Below are positions 1-12,422 of a stretch of DNA of 64,000 nt, one piece after another. The stretch is from Hetaerina americana (Eukaryota; Arthropoda; Insecta; Odonata; Calopterygidae). Made by a program: the position numbers and the translations under genes. Each line of letters begins with the position of its first letter. Position 1 is the stretch's first letter. The stretch lies in NCBI GenBank assembly GCA_022747635.1, contig JAKTNV010000005.1:39769738-39833737 (forward strand), in the 5' to 3' direction. Under the pieces are notes generated by a model. That model was given only the letters and a program-made list of their open reading frames with translations. It was not told the origin of the DNA and searched no databases.

Positions 1-1456
1 ATTTAACATGACCCTAAAATGGGCTTTTAGTTGTAAGAAACGGTCCCCTCGAGATTTGCCCACACGATTTTGAAAGGGGAGTGAGAGGTCCGGCAAAGCG
101 TTGCATCCTAGAGGAAGGTTGTAACTAAAGTGCGGCGATATGGAAAAATGTCTTAATTTTACGAGATAAACTTAGCAAAATCCAAGGAAACAAATTAGTT
201 TACTCTTAGGAACTCGAACCGCCATGAAAGGAAAGATAATTAACGTTTGACTATGCCATAAAAAATGTTTTCAATCGTAGCTAGTAAATGGAATGTGTGC
301 AGTAAAACTAGGATCAAGATACGTTAACGAGTAACTGGAAATAACGTTCACGAGTGGCCTGAAAGTCTTAAAATATCATAGGGACAAATATTAAGGCCAA
401 CTGAAAATACCATCCTCAGAAGTGGGTTTGGTTTTTATGGTCTCTGTCGGATGTATTAAGAGCGACGTTTCAACGCAATGACAATGAAACTCTCAAGGCT
501 CGAGCTCCGGGAGAAGCAGAAAAGGAAGACTCTTGTTTCGAAATGATGTGAGGAGGCAAGATGACGTGCCAGAGGGGTACATAGCGGAATAAGGATATGG
601 GTAGCAGAGGGGATTGAATAGAAAAGAGAGGAGGAGGAAGGCTTCGGGAAGTGAAGAGGAATAAACAAGAGTCTCTTCTAAGAGGGGATGATGGGGAGGA
701 CCCGAATTTGGCGGAAAGCTCAGAAAATTGAGCGCACAGGGAGGGAAAGTCCTCTCCTACTCTTCCGCATTACATACGGTAGAACGCTGCGCCTAAGACG
801 GGATTTTCATGCATTTTTGATTGACTCTTCCCTTCTTCCTTTCCATTGGCTGATGTTTGAGGCCGAAACTTCATAGAATTACATTTGAGGAGGAAAAATA
901 TATACTTTAGCTTTTCACAGAGGAATAAATGAATATTTAACGAGTGGTTTCGTTCAGATGATGCCGAATATGCTACATTGTGGCCAAACTAGTCGTAATA
1001 AATTCATTTATTCCTGCTTGTAAGGCTTCAGCATCTTATGTTTTTCCTTGACAATTGAATACAGTTCTAATTCAGGACTGTCTTGGCCCGTCTCTCCACT
1101 GATATTTCCCCTTGGCTAAACCCTTCACCTCTTGCGCAACTCGCAAGAATTGAAAAATCATTATTCTCCTTATGGCAGAGTTTTAGGAAAAGAAGTAACC
1201 AAAATGCAGATTGATTATAAATGAGACATTATGAAACAAAAAGATTTCAAATCTAGGTGTCATCATAAGCTCACAAAATACCTAAAAGAAACATGATATC
1301 GCGAGCAATGATGTGAAACAATATCATAGGAATTTTATTTATTAATTAAGGAGTTGAATGAAAGAAAAGAAGTCGACCCTACAAAATTCTATAGACAATT
1401 AAGTTTAAAATATATGCTTTAAATTCCCAGAAGCTTTCTTTTTATTACTTTTGTAG
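1..1456. other. AT-rich non-coding DNA, no feature recognised
   Basis: Short open frames here (for example near 456-668 and 688-876) have no domain, no repeat identity and no splice context that I recognise. Nothing beyond unique AT-rich sequence is supported. Confidence 0.5.
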
Positions 1457-1720
1457 GGGCGAGGTAGTCCAGTGGGCAGAGTGGTTGGCTACTGACCTAA
1501 TGGACCGGGTTTGATTCCGGGTAACGCCTCTTGGTTAGCTTCAGTCAACTGTGTAATTTTTGGTATCTTTCTGGGAAACTATAGGTAGTATAGGGAAAGA
1601 AAACTGGCCCCCGCACCCTGGTGTGTGAATTTCACAAGCCTTTGTGCTTAATACACTAGGTGAGTACTATCCTCACCTATCAAGGCAACCTTCAGGTTGA
1701 CTAATAAGGTTTCTTGTTTA
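1457..1720 (+). repeat. tRNA-derived SINE, copy A
   Basis: The head carries an RNA polymerase III A box (TAGTCCAGTGG) followed at tRNA-like spacing by a B box (GGTTTGATTCC, one C-to-T change from the consensus). The tRNA-like head is followed by a roughly 190-bp body that I find again, inverted, at 32516-32784; shared blocks include TGTGTGAATTTCACA and CTATAGG/CCATAACCGG around a GGGAAAG stretch. The 3' end has a small hairpin, CAACC-TTCA-GGTTG, followed by a GACTAATAA tail. Two copies sharing head, body and tail make this a SINE family rather than a decayed tRNA gene. It encodes no protein and would depend on the reverse transcriptase of a partner LINE. Confidence 0.8.
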
Positions 1721-1729
1721 ATTCTATGA

Positions 1730-3360
1730 TGCTTCTCCTGATTTCATTTGCTTCTGCCTTTGGAATCGCGAGGCAAGTTTACGATTCACTCCTCTGAGAA
1801 ATTGATACATTGAGGAAATGTTCTTTCTCTGACAAACTTTCACTGGACAACACAACTGAATGAATTTTTCTTCCAAAACAAAATTACATTAGGAGCAGAG
1901 TATGAATATTTGATGTCCAAGATACGAGATGGATTTATGCCAAATGTAAAAAAACGATCAACTTTTACATTAAAGAGGGTAATCGGATAGGCTGAAAATA
2001 ATAGAAAACACTTAAATGCCCTGAAAAACCTTTAATGTGATTCGACCGATTTTTTGAATTTCTCATTTCATTACACATCATACCAAAAAGCTCTGGATAA
2101 TGAATTATTTAGAAACATCATTTGTGTTATTTGTAGCCTTAAGTAACAACTGAATGTACAGATAAACATTCAGGTAGACAGATATAAGTCAAAATATAAT
2201 GTCCAAGAGTCCTTAAGATTATTGGCATGTGATTTAGCTTTCAACGGTATCCAAAATATATAACTGAAACACCGAAGTTGAGACAGGATGAGCTGACTAA
2301 ATGTTTTTTCTAAAGCAAATACTACCCGTCTTTATTTATTGGATATCAATTTTTAAACGCTACTTGGAATCCAGCCGATTTTCGGTAGTAAAATATTTGC
2401 CGATTTGCGAAAAAATAACACTTCCAAGAGCAGATCTATGTAATTTGCGGCAAGTGAGGGAGTTATTAATTCATATAGTATGCAATTTACCTCAGGCAAT
2501 AAAAAAGTCGACGATGGCTATGCGTCACAAGACTTGACAGATGGTTATCAACTTTCACTCCGAAATTGGACCAAAAACTGAATCCACTCAGGGAAGTTGA
2601 ATCTCTTTTTTTTTCAAAACGAGGTGAAACGCTCGAGATTTATTGGAGGGAAAGGAGAAAAAAAGGACCTTGATTGAAGAAAAATATCCCGCACGTCACG
2701 AAACGTGCGATCATCCTACGTCTCGTGCCTACTTGTGCGTGCCAAGCAACGTGTTCCGAGACTCCTTTTCATTTTTCATCCCAATTAAGGCTGATGCCTC
2801 GCTAAGCAAAGAGAAAAGCTTAGCATTTAAAGATCATGAGGAAAATAAAAATGAATCTGGAAACAAAATGAGAACACGAGAGAAGTGTGTCAAATTAAAA
2901 ATAAGGGATAAAGTTAAAGAAAAAAATGTTGCAAACGCGCCTTCATTAGCGCAATCAGATAATAACAGTGGGAAAGGCAGGGAGGGACATGCTTCTAGAG
3001 AATCGGGAATTATTCTCCAATTACGTCAACGGAATACTAGAGCAACTAGGGTCTTTTCAAGGAAGGGTCAGGAGGCTAAATTAGGAAATGAACAATTTAT
3101 TTACGAGAATACAAAGTTAATTAGGCAAACGAAATAACTATAGGTATCACTCATCATTTTTAACAGACATAATATTCACATCTTTCGTTTCCATTAAAAT
3201 GTATTGAAAATATTATTCCAGCAAAGAAAAAAAAATCCTCGATGAAATCAGTAAAATAAGGTAATTAAGAAAAAAATTATTGGAGGTTTATATTCCAAAA
3301 ATCGCTGGTCAAAGTAAAAGATATCTGACAAAGAAACTATTAAATGAATGAAGAATAACT
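1730..3360. other. Unique AT-rich DNA
   Basis: No gene is supported. A 164-codon open frame at 2643-3137 (non-ATG start) has lysine/serine-rich composition, no recognisable domain and no splice signals I trust; I treat it as chance. Confidence 0.4.
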
Positions 3361-3523
3361 TTGCAATTTCCACAGGAATGTTTTATTTTTTACGATTAAT
3401 GTTTCGTTACAATGCAGCACCATCATTGATGACGCATTGCAACGAAACCATGGCCGTGCAAAAAATCAGGGTCGTGCAAAAAACCATGGTCGTGAAAAAT
3501 AAAAAGTCCAGCGGAAATTGCAA
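3361..3523. repeat. Nested inverted-repeat element with internal tandem units
   Basis: The ends are inverted copies of each other (GCAATTTCC at 3363, GGAAATTGC near 3513-3521), with a second matching block (TTTTATTTTTTACGA against TCGTGAAAAATAAAA). Inside lies a strong hairpin, GTTTCGTTACAATGC against GCATTGCAACGAAAC, with one mismatch. The right half also holds about three imperfect 19-20 bp tandem units built on CATGG(C/T)CGTGCAAAAAA. Size and structure fit a small foldback or MITE-like non-autonomous element. I see no clear target-site duplication and no second copy here. Confidence 0.55.
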
Positions 3524-3529
3524 GTAACG

Positions 3530-4540
3530 CCTGAGATTGTGTATTGTATAAAGAAACTAACATTATAAATAACTGAAATTATTGAACAAATAAAATGATA
3601 AGAATAAGGAATTTACAAGTTTGATGGTGCTTTAAACTATTATTAATGGATGGACTTAAACTAACTAGATGGAATTAAACTATTTCCATCGCAACTCTCA
3701 GTAATATATTGGCACATTGACACACAGTATACATCGTCCGCGCAATAAACACGGTATTGAAAATGTGACGTTAAATCAGACTGCTTAGTGCACAAGGGCA
3801 CCCATAAAGTCACAAGCATAATGTCAAAGCATTTCATATCAAAGCATGGAGTAATGGATTCGGGAAGGAATTTTTCCGTCACCAGTTTCCTCTTCGTCAA
3901 TTTAATTAGTGCGACTGCAATTAAGCCTTAATTACTTATAAATCAAAAGTACAGGATCTTATCCTTAGAAATTGGCGCCACCAAGTTCACTTATAATGTT
4001 GCACCCGTGCCCAGAATGTTAGTGCATGCATAATTACAATAATTGGCATATCCTTAACGGTAAAGAGTACGAGCAGCTCTGTTAACTAAACTGCTCTCAT
4101 AAAAACCTATTAAATGTACAAATTTATTGAGCTAAGTTAAAGTAGAGATAGTGAGAAAGATACCGAATCCCAATTCTATCCGATACTGCTGATCAATCGA
4201 AAATATAAAATTGGTAAGTCAAAGCCGTCATGTATGTACTTAGGTACGCAAGAATACATGAACAGGCGTGGAGCAAAGTAATGATATGCACTCATGGCAC
4301 TCAAACTAACAAAATCGAAAATATGTTCGTAATATCATCTCTACTGATTGGATATCAGATCGCAATTCAGGTTATATTTTGACTTACAACTTTAGTCCTT
4401 TCTCCAACAGAATTTCCGATTTCCATGGTTGGCGTTACTCCCAGGAACTTGAGGATGGGACACTTAGCAACAACAAACAAAATATAACACGAAACGCCCT
4501 ACATTTTATATTTATATTAATATATTATATGAATAAATTA
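3530..4540. other. Unique DNA, no feature recognised
   Basis: AT-rich sequence with scattered stops. An open frame on the - strand at 3661-3900 has no recognisable domain. Confidence 0.4.
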
Positions 4541-4541
4541 T

Positions 4542-4735
4542 AGATAACAGGAGGAACGCTTTTAAACACAGAAAATACAGAAAAGAGGGCACCCCATGAG
4601 CGTTCTCTATCGTTTCGGCGATCACGTCAACATCATCAGACTTGTCTTCATCTGAAGAAGGCGAAACGCTAGCCAACCCCCATTCGTCTCCTCATATGTG
4701 ATCTGTACTAAAACGTATCTTCCTGTTATAAATGG
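4542..4735 (-). mobile_element. Short inverted-repeat element with decayed hammerhead-like cores (Penelope-like relic)
   Basis: The ends are imperfect inverted repeats: GATAACAGGAGGAACGCTTTT on the left and AAAACGTATCTTCCTGTTAT on the right. On the - strand the interior reads CTTCAGATGAAGAC, then CTGATGATG, then CGAAACG. These are hammerhead-ribozyme core blocks (CUGAUGA and GAAA). The 14-mer CTTCAGATGAAGAC also occurs at the hammerhead-like repeat near 24332. The + strand shows CTGAAGA...GCGAAACGC, another core-like pair. The helix between the blocks pairs poorly, so the ribozyme looks decayed. AT-rich and TATA/CATA microsatellite sequence lies on both sides. Hammerhead motifs are known from Penelope-like retroelements; membership is inferred. 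Confidence 0.45.
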
Positions 4736-4743
4736 TGCGCGCG

Positions 4744-4804
4744 TGTATATATATATACACACATACATAAATAGTACATATATACATACATACATAAATA
4801 GTGT
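4744..4804. repeat. TA/CATA-type microsatellite
   Basis: Alternating TATA, CACATACA and TACATA units run directly downstream of the inverted-repeat element. Confidence 0.8.
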
Positions 4805-4914
4805 ACACTTGTTCATAATTTGTCATGAGGAAATTACACCCAACAGCTTAAACATATTCTCAGAGTACTTTTTTGGAATGAAGGAAAGGCATAGGATCCA
4901 CAAATAGGGGAAAA

Positions 4915-5045
4915 CTCAATGTTGGTGAGACAGAGGTGAGGTCATCAATCCGAAACATGTTCCGTGGTTCGATTCCCGGTATGGATCCATTATTTTTAGC
5001 CGAAAATCTGCAACCTCCCCCACCAACCCTGTTTTTCATCATATG
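4915..5045 (+). repeat. Possible tRNA-derived SINE fragment
   Basis: A near-perfect polymerase III B box with its T-arm context (GTGGTTCGATTCCCGG, near 4963-4979) is present. The expected A box upstream is poor (TGGTGAGACAGAGG). I see no second copy in the window, so this is a weak call; a chance B box cannot be excluded. Confidence 0.3.
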
Positions 5046-5049
5046 CATC

Positions 5050-8000
5050 CTAATCTATTCCACCATTCCCACTAAATGCCTCGAGAGCGTATGCATAAAA
5101 AAGCACACGTAAAAAAATACACGAACGTACACATATTAACCATTCCGTCTGTCAGCGACGGAGATTATGTTTCTCGTCTTCCTTCTCTCATGAATTTTTG
5201 TTCATTCTTTTTTCTTCGCCGCTGCAGTCGCGGGGCGCTTCGCCGCGTTCAGCGCTATCACCTTTAGTGTGGCCGAAAGAGGAGAAGGGGGTTTCGAGGA
5301 GAGAGAGAGACTGAGAAATAAATACGGAGTCATGAGATCTTTCCGCAGACACCGATGAAAACTGCGCAGCAGTCATAACGCGCGCTGGATGGGGTGGGCG
5401 GGGGGAAGGGGTGAGTGGTAGTGGTGGGAGAGGGAGGGAAACCGAGGGGCGTCGGGAGGGGAAGGAAGAGTTGGAGAATGTCACAATTATCGGAATACAA
5501 CGGCTTTTTTCCGGCATATTTTGAGGTCGTTTCTCCGTCGCTAGATTCAAATGCGCCTTTATCTATAAGGGCGCTTATTCCTGCGTTCTTTTCACGTTCT
5601 TCTGCTAGATCAAGTAATAACAGTCTGTTCAAGAGCTTCCGTTCGTTTGGCATTTTTTTCTCTAGTGGGGAGACGGCGGGGAAGAAAAGCAGGGTTTCCT
5701 GATATAAGATAAGGACTAAAGGCGCAATAAAAGCACTAAAGACGTGATAAACGTTTGTCCACTTTTACGGGGTCGCTGTGGATGTAACGTTACTTGTTTC
5801 CCTAAAGAAAAAACAGCAAAGAGCTAGTGACAGTAAAATTTTGTCTCCATCAAAATATATTAAAGAAGCACTCGGGGAGTGTCTACGATGAAACTAGTTG
5901 TCTACAGTGATCATTAGACAAGAAATGTAGGAGATGCTGGCTGGGATTTGGGTGAAATATATCCCACTTTATGGGTTCGAGATAATATATAATAAGAGAA
6001 TAAGATTGAAATGAAGCATTTCATAACGGAAATATTCCCAAGAATACGATCTAAATGTCTTTGCCGAGATAAAAAACCAATGAATAAACTATGGTAAATC
6101 CAAATAATTTTTAAAATTAAAAATTAACTTTAATACTCGATGTCACTACGCGTAATTGAATTCATGCATGCTCACCAAATCACCATCGGACGTTAATGGG
6201 TGGACCCAGGATATAATCTGGTACTTACCTGAAAAATAAAAGAACATAATTAATACGAAATACAATATTAAGTTCTTAAGAGCAATTTAAAAAAGTTATT
6301 ATCTAAATTATGTTAATTAAAATAAATTGTCGCCTGCAATTAAAAATATTAAAAATTAAAATGTTTTTCTTCATCGTCATTATTTGAGATCATTATTAAT
6401 ATTTTCCGAAAATGCCAATTCAAGATGAGACACCGATTTTGTATCCTATATTGAAGGCAACCCGCTCAACTAGCCTGAACAAGCGTGTAAAATACGTTCC
6501 CATTCTACCCTTGCCTGTAAGTTACACCATACATAGAACGGGGGTGGCGTACCTATGACAGGCGTGCACAAAGAGAGAGGGTGCTTAGGGACGTTCCACG
6601 GTGACCACTCGAAGAGTTGACGCGCGATCTTAGAGTATACTCTTATTACGTACATAAACGTTAGCACTCAATCGTCCAAAGGTTCACCATCCCAGGCATA
6701 GGATACGCTAACCATTTTATCAGTGCTAGCAGTGGTAACTAAGGAAATCTTTTCCATCTGTACTTTCCCTGATTATCATTCAGAACAAACATACAAGAGA
6801 ATGAAACAATTAAAAAAATAGATTTATTTTCACAATGTTTTTTAATGCATCTAGTCTTCATTACCTGGCACCATTTACGACTATGCAATTATTTTGGATA
6901 AATTATTTCCTTGACTCTTCCTGTTATCAAATGCGAGGAGGGCATTCAGGACCGACCACTTATAGGGAAATTCATATTTCAGGAACGACTTCAGCATTAT
7001 TCATTCGGGATAAACGGTAAAACAACGTGGCACATCTTTTCAATTTAAAAATAAAGTTAATGAATGTGAAAAACGAGCCAAAGAGAAGTGATTGAAAATA
7101 TGACATATTTTTATAAGGGAACATTTATTCGGAAAACTGTTGCTGTTTTCTCTCCACGACTTCCCCAGAGAATAATTTAAAATACTGTGTTCTTTTGAAA
7201 TGAGTTCCCAATAAAGCTAAAAAATCAAACGAGCCATATGCATCATGAGTTGAACAGTGATCACAAATGAAATGTTTTACAAAAAAATAGATACTTCAAG
7301 TTCAATTAAACGCTTGTCAAATAATTTTCGCAATAAAATCAAAATACGGTGACTTCTCGAATGAAAAATATCTCTGCTACATTGAAGGATAGTAATATTT
7401 TTTACGGGGTTGAAGGTCATGAACTACGGGTACACAAAAAAAGCAAAACTTAACGAATAAGAATTAGTTATGGGGTCGATGAGGGAGTGGGTAGATGCCT
7501 GGGTATATAAAAGGGATATGAAAAAATTACTAAGAGTAAAGGGAAAAATATAAGAAAAACTCAGCGCTAAAAATGATCGCATTGATTAATGATAAGATAT
7601 TCTAACTCGCTATGATCATTAGCAATGATAATTCTGAAATTTTGATAGGTTTCATTGACATTATATAGAGACAGGGATAAATGGCAACATTAATAGCAAA
7701 AGTGCTATGAGTAGCTTAATCATCTGAAAACGCAACAGGAACTGAAACCAGAAATGGAAATGAAATAAGCAAATGTTACGAATCTCATAATCTCCAAATA
7801 TATCATGGAGCTAAGTACGCCAAGTTTGATAAATATGATAAATTTGAGAAGTCGGATTTGGTAATCAGAGATTGAGTCTAAATCGGTCTCATAATATATC
7901 TGAACAAAGTATTAACAAAGTACTCGAAAAAACATAACTCAATTTCGAAAGGAGACAACGTGGGGGCATATTATCTCATGAGCCCATACGAATTTTCCTG

Positions 8001-11000
8001 CCTATTATTTCCTTAAAGCGCGGAAAAATGCATTGTACAGGAGTAACGCATAAATCAAAAATATGATCGTTCAAAAAAATGGAAACAACGAAGAATATAC
8101 TAATGAAGAGCTGAATAATTTTTCACAGTTGTAGTGGACATTTCTTTATGAGATCTGAATCATATTTAAAACTAATGAAAGTCGGATATGCACGGTTTCT
8201 GACTTTTAGCATACCCGTTGTAAAACTTCAGGGTCGCTTTTACTTCACTGAGCAAGCTCATAACTCTTCTGGAGGGACTACCTCGATGATCAGCATTACG
8301 CTGCCCGCGGCCCATCGGTATGAGTTAGATGTGTTGACACATCAGGATGCGAGAGCAATTTTCAAACATTTAATTAACATTTCAAGTGTACCCATTTTCA
8401 AATAACAATACTTGATGGAATTCATGCTAATCCTCCAATTAAAATATGTATGCATAAAAGAGAGAGAAAATGAAAATCGATTTCGAATTTAGTACCGCTA
8501 CGTTTAGCCATTAAATTTCCCTCTGCTCGAAATTTCAGCACTTTCCACAATACCGTAATGGCGCTAAGATTTCTTAGCAAAAGTTTGAAAATTTTTAAAT
8601 GAAAAAGATTTTCCATTAAATCCTCATCGATTAACTGTAAGTGGAATTTGTAACATTACGATTATGAGGGTAAAGATAAGATGAAGAATTATTTATCATC
8701 CTTTTTGAATGTCTTTCGAAATAAACCTTTGAAGGAGTATATATAATATTTCGTCACCCATGGAGATGTCTCTAAATGATCGCAGGAAGAGAGTCAAAAT
8801 TCGACTGCTGTTCATGAAAGCCTATGAAAGTCCTGTTCTCAATGGAATGCAAACCACATAGCACAGGCCTTCTCCCAAGGCCACCGTGGAGTACCGTAAA
8901 TATATCTAGCTAAAAAGTCTCAAAGTTACTGCGAGTTAATCAACGAATCATGCGATGTGTGCAAAACATCATGCATGCCAAAACTTTAAATAAGCATTCG
9001 AATATCATTCTCTTCGAGAAGCACTCATGAAAAAAATTTATTCCTCCCAACTACGATCGATATCATCTGAATGTTTGACACGAAGCCAATTTGAATCGAT
9101 TCCAGAAAGTCAGCAACATGAAGCAGAACATGTAAACAAGCGTCGAACGGCATCGGCGTCCCTATTATCAACAGCCCGATCTACCCGATGACGAAAAGTT
9201 CCCGCAATTCTATTTAAAGAGAATTGTAATGTAGATGCCAGGCACCTTGCGCATAATCAATGGCACCACCTCCACCGTAAGTAACGGCTAAAACAGATCC
9301 CGATCGTAAGAGATGGAACTGGACCAGTGACAATCCCTGTGCGAATTAGCTGGTCGGGGGCCACACTCTTTTTCTTACGAGAACCGGGATTAAGCCATGG
9401 ACAGACACGAAAGCCGTAAATCCATGCCAAACAAGAGGAGGAAGACGTTATCTTCAGTGGGTTTTAGTAGAGATGTCCCTGAAAGAGATACTATCTTCGA
9501 AGGAAAGAATTAATGCTGGAGAGATAGGCTCTTCACCAACAACTCTGACAATGAAATTAAAAAAACAATACCTTAAATTGGTGTTTAATGCTTGGCAGCA
9601 AATGCATAACTTTTCACCACTCTTCGCCGATTTACTATTTTAGATTTATTAATGTAACCACCAGCGGAAATAACAACTCCGAATGTGTAATTACGTATTA
9701 TGCCTATGTGCATCACGAGTAAGATACAACCTGATCTAGTGTAAATAGTCACACAACCACGGGGGATATATCCATTGAACTATTACCAATTTCTGAAAGC
9801 GATTGATTTATATGGCGTGTGAATAGGTGAGTTGAACTTCAGGGAAAGCATGCACAACACTCCTTGCATGAGAGCATGATGTAGATACCTTCCCAAACAG
9901 CTAATCAGTCTAGGTGATACATCCGTTTTAATGTGCAATAAAAACTGTGATGACCGCTATTTTTGCTTTAAATTTATCGCATTCTTATAGTACCTTATTT
10001 CTTTCTAAGCAAAAAGATCAAGGTCTAGCCTAGTGGTAAGAAGGAGAGGAAGAGAATTTTTTGGGAAAATTTCACCTTCCCTATTGTTTCACCCACGAAC
10101 GCTAATCATCCCTGTCCATTGCTTCTGGATCCGTAAATGCCTTCAAAAATTGCATTATCGGTTTTTTAAATTGCAGGAATACGAGGTGGATGAGTTTCTC
10201 TTCATGCTGAAAAATGTCAATTACAAAAGAAGTGTCAACAGCAGTTTTCCACCTTGCTGATATACCTTTACGAAACCCAAAGTAATGAGCTTGCATCAGA
10301 ATATCCATGGAATGTAATGTAATTACACTATTCGTCAGCCAGCTAAAAGAGACTCCTTAATAACCATCTATCATGAAGTGCAGTGTTTCCGTAGATGGTA
10401 ACGTTTCCGTCTGCGTAACATCATGGAAACTGTTTGAATACAAGACGCTCCGAGTCGTTTAATTCTGCAAATGTCTACTTCATCAAACCTTTTTTTTTTA
10501 ACTGGCGTCCATACAATTAGAAAAAATAATAAAAGAACTTTACCCTATCATAAACCATGACAGATTTGACGTCAGGCTTTCTTCTTAAGTGCCCATTCGT
10601 GTCTTTCAGACGACTTGTGAGCGTAAGCGACATTCTCAAATCAACAAAGCCCTTATCGTGCACATCCCCTCCTCTTTCTTCCCCTCAATCCACTTGCAAC
10701 CGCCCACTATGCAAATTCTGCCTTATCCTTCACCCAAAAATCACTTCATAAGCTCCAAATCCTAATAACAAACTTATCTACACCACGTGCATAACGCCTT
10801 CCCTGCAATTCCACCCGGGCTTCTAATTGGGCGAATACGTCACCTCTCTCTATAATCGTATTAATAACTATCGTCGTCCCGCCATATATCCTACTTTCTC
10901 CAAATAAATATTCCATACAAAAACTTTGGTTAGAGTAGGCTCCAGTCACCAGAAAATCGAATTGCACTACTTCCAAATTTATAACCCAGGACTGATCCAG

Positions 11001-11865
11001 GGGTACACTCTTACTTCCGATATTCCAAAGTAATATCCATCGCTCTATCCAGACCCTTCCAAGCTCCGTTAAACCGATTCATTCCCATATACTTCTTGGA
11101 GAGGAAAGGAAGGAAAAATCTCCCTTGGGGTGATGTACTGGAAAGCGGTGAGGTAGAACATTCATGGATATCCAACTTGGAAAGGTATTTTTTTCAAGAG
11201 GCTTTTTCCCTACGTGTATTATTATTTTTCGCTACGGTCCTAGAGAATGGAGGCAGGATTTGCAAGAGGCGTAGGATTGCAGGCGGAGGATTTGCAGTAG
11301 GTGCTCCTGGCTCGAAGGGGAAAATAGCATAAAAAGAGAGGCGTCTTCCCAATTCGTGAGGGAAAATAATCCAGCGACGTGAGAATTTTAGATGGTGCCC
11401 TACTGTAATTATTTCGCTCGTTAAAGGCAATATGGGTACAAAACCAACTTCAATAATAGATAGCCAAAGTGAACAATAAACCAGGAACAACATACACGGA
11501 CCATGGGAATGAAAATATCAAATTTACTAGTTACTCCCAGCGTATTTGGATCACAAGACAGCTCAGATAGTATCAGTGCTACAATTATATTTAAAGTATC
11601 TATTCGAAAAATAAGAGTGTTAGTTGGGAGTAAGTTGAGAGTTCTAAAATCATATTTATTTGGAGTAGTCTCCCGAGTAAGGACATGTTTATAATCGGTG
11701 TTAGTACTACACATAACTAAAATCCTAAGTCCTAAATTATATTATACCTGAAACCCAATTGTAACTACAAAAATTGTTCATAGTCATTCTCTAGGTCTGC
11801 ATACTTTCTTACTATTTTCATTCAATCTAAAATGCCCATAATTTTATCTCAACCTCCCTCCAATG
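5050..11865. other. Long unique region without a supportable gene
   Basis: The region is mostly AT-rich. A short purine-rich and GC-rich patch lies at about 5270-5480 (GAGAGAGAGA and GGGAGGG runs) and gives overlapping chance frames on both strands. No tRNA, transposase, reverse transcriptase or conserved exon was recognised in any frame. A match to the A box consensus at about 10026 (TAGCCTAGTGG) has no B box downstream. Confidence 0.45.
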
Positions 11866-11942
11866 GACTACAACACAGCCGTGGTGGCAGGGCTTCAGCG
11901 TTCGGATTATTCCAAGAGATATGATGACATGAGTAATGATAA

Positions 11943-12422
11943 TTGCTCCTGGTAGGGTCACCCATGCCAGATAGGTCGAAGATTAGAAGTCAGACGAAAG
12001 GTAGTCCACGCAGCATCTGTTCCTCAGCGTTCCTCAGCAGCTACAAAGGCGTCTGGCCATTCAGTGATGGTGTCACGTTAAAAAAATTAATGAGGAAGGC
12101 AACGGAAAACCAACTCAATTATCATTCCCAAGAACGAGAGAATTTAGAGAATATGAGTCCTGGCAACTGCGGAACTCGGCCCAATCGGCCGTGTATCGTG
12201 CCCGGCAGCGGGAGAGGCAAGGCTTCCGCGGTCACCCCACGAAAACCTTCCAGGGGAAAACCGACAGCAGCAGGACAGAAGACGCAGGAGAAGAAGACCA
12301 AAGTAGTTAGAATAGGAACGTGGAATGTTAGGACAATGCTGAGGACAGGAAAATTAGTGAATATTAAGCAAGGGATGGAAAGGGGAAATATAGATATTTT
12401 AGGTTTATGCGAGGTGAGATGA
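11943..12422 (+). pseudogene. RTE ORF1 fused in frame to the start of ORF2 (endonuclease)
   Basis: This open frame begins at a TTG codon; the family ATG (MPDRSK...) lies a few codons later at 11964. The first part matches the small ORF1 protein of the intact copy ([20 protein letters not shown]). It then runs without a stop into the ORF2 N-terminal region (SPGNCGTRPNRPCIVPGSG) and the first endonuclease motif, IGTWNVRT. In the intact element these are two overlapping frames. Here a net deletion at the junction joins them. The frame ends where the family tryptophan after CEVR has become TGA. Downstream endonuclease and RT pieces survive only in broken frames (for example 13452-13688, matching IQERWKEYIEELY...LRPTKLDIEK). 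It is non-functional. Confidence 0.85.

Noticed and set aside
2643..3137. 164-codon open frame
   Set aside because: It begins at TTG, has no recognisable family and no splice signals I trust; a chance frame cannot be excluded.
6222..6235. TACTTACCTG, resembling the start of U1 snRNA or a splice donor on the - strand
   Set aside because: The match to U1 ends after ten bases, and no coding exon adjoins the donor-like site.
10026..10040. A box-like TAGCCTAGTGG
   Set aside because: There is no B box at tRNA spacing downstream and no second copy.
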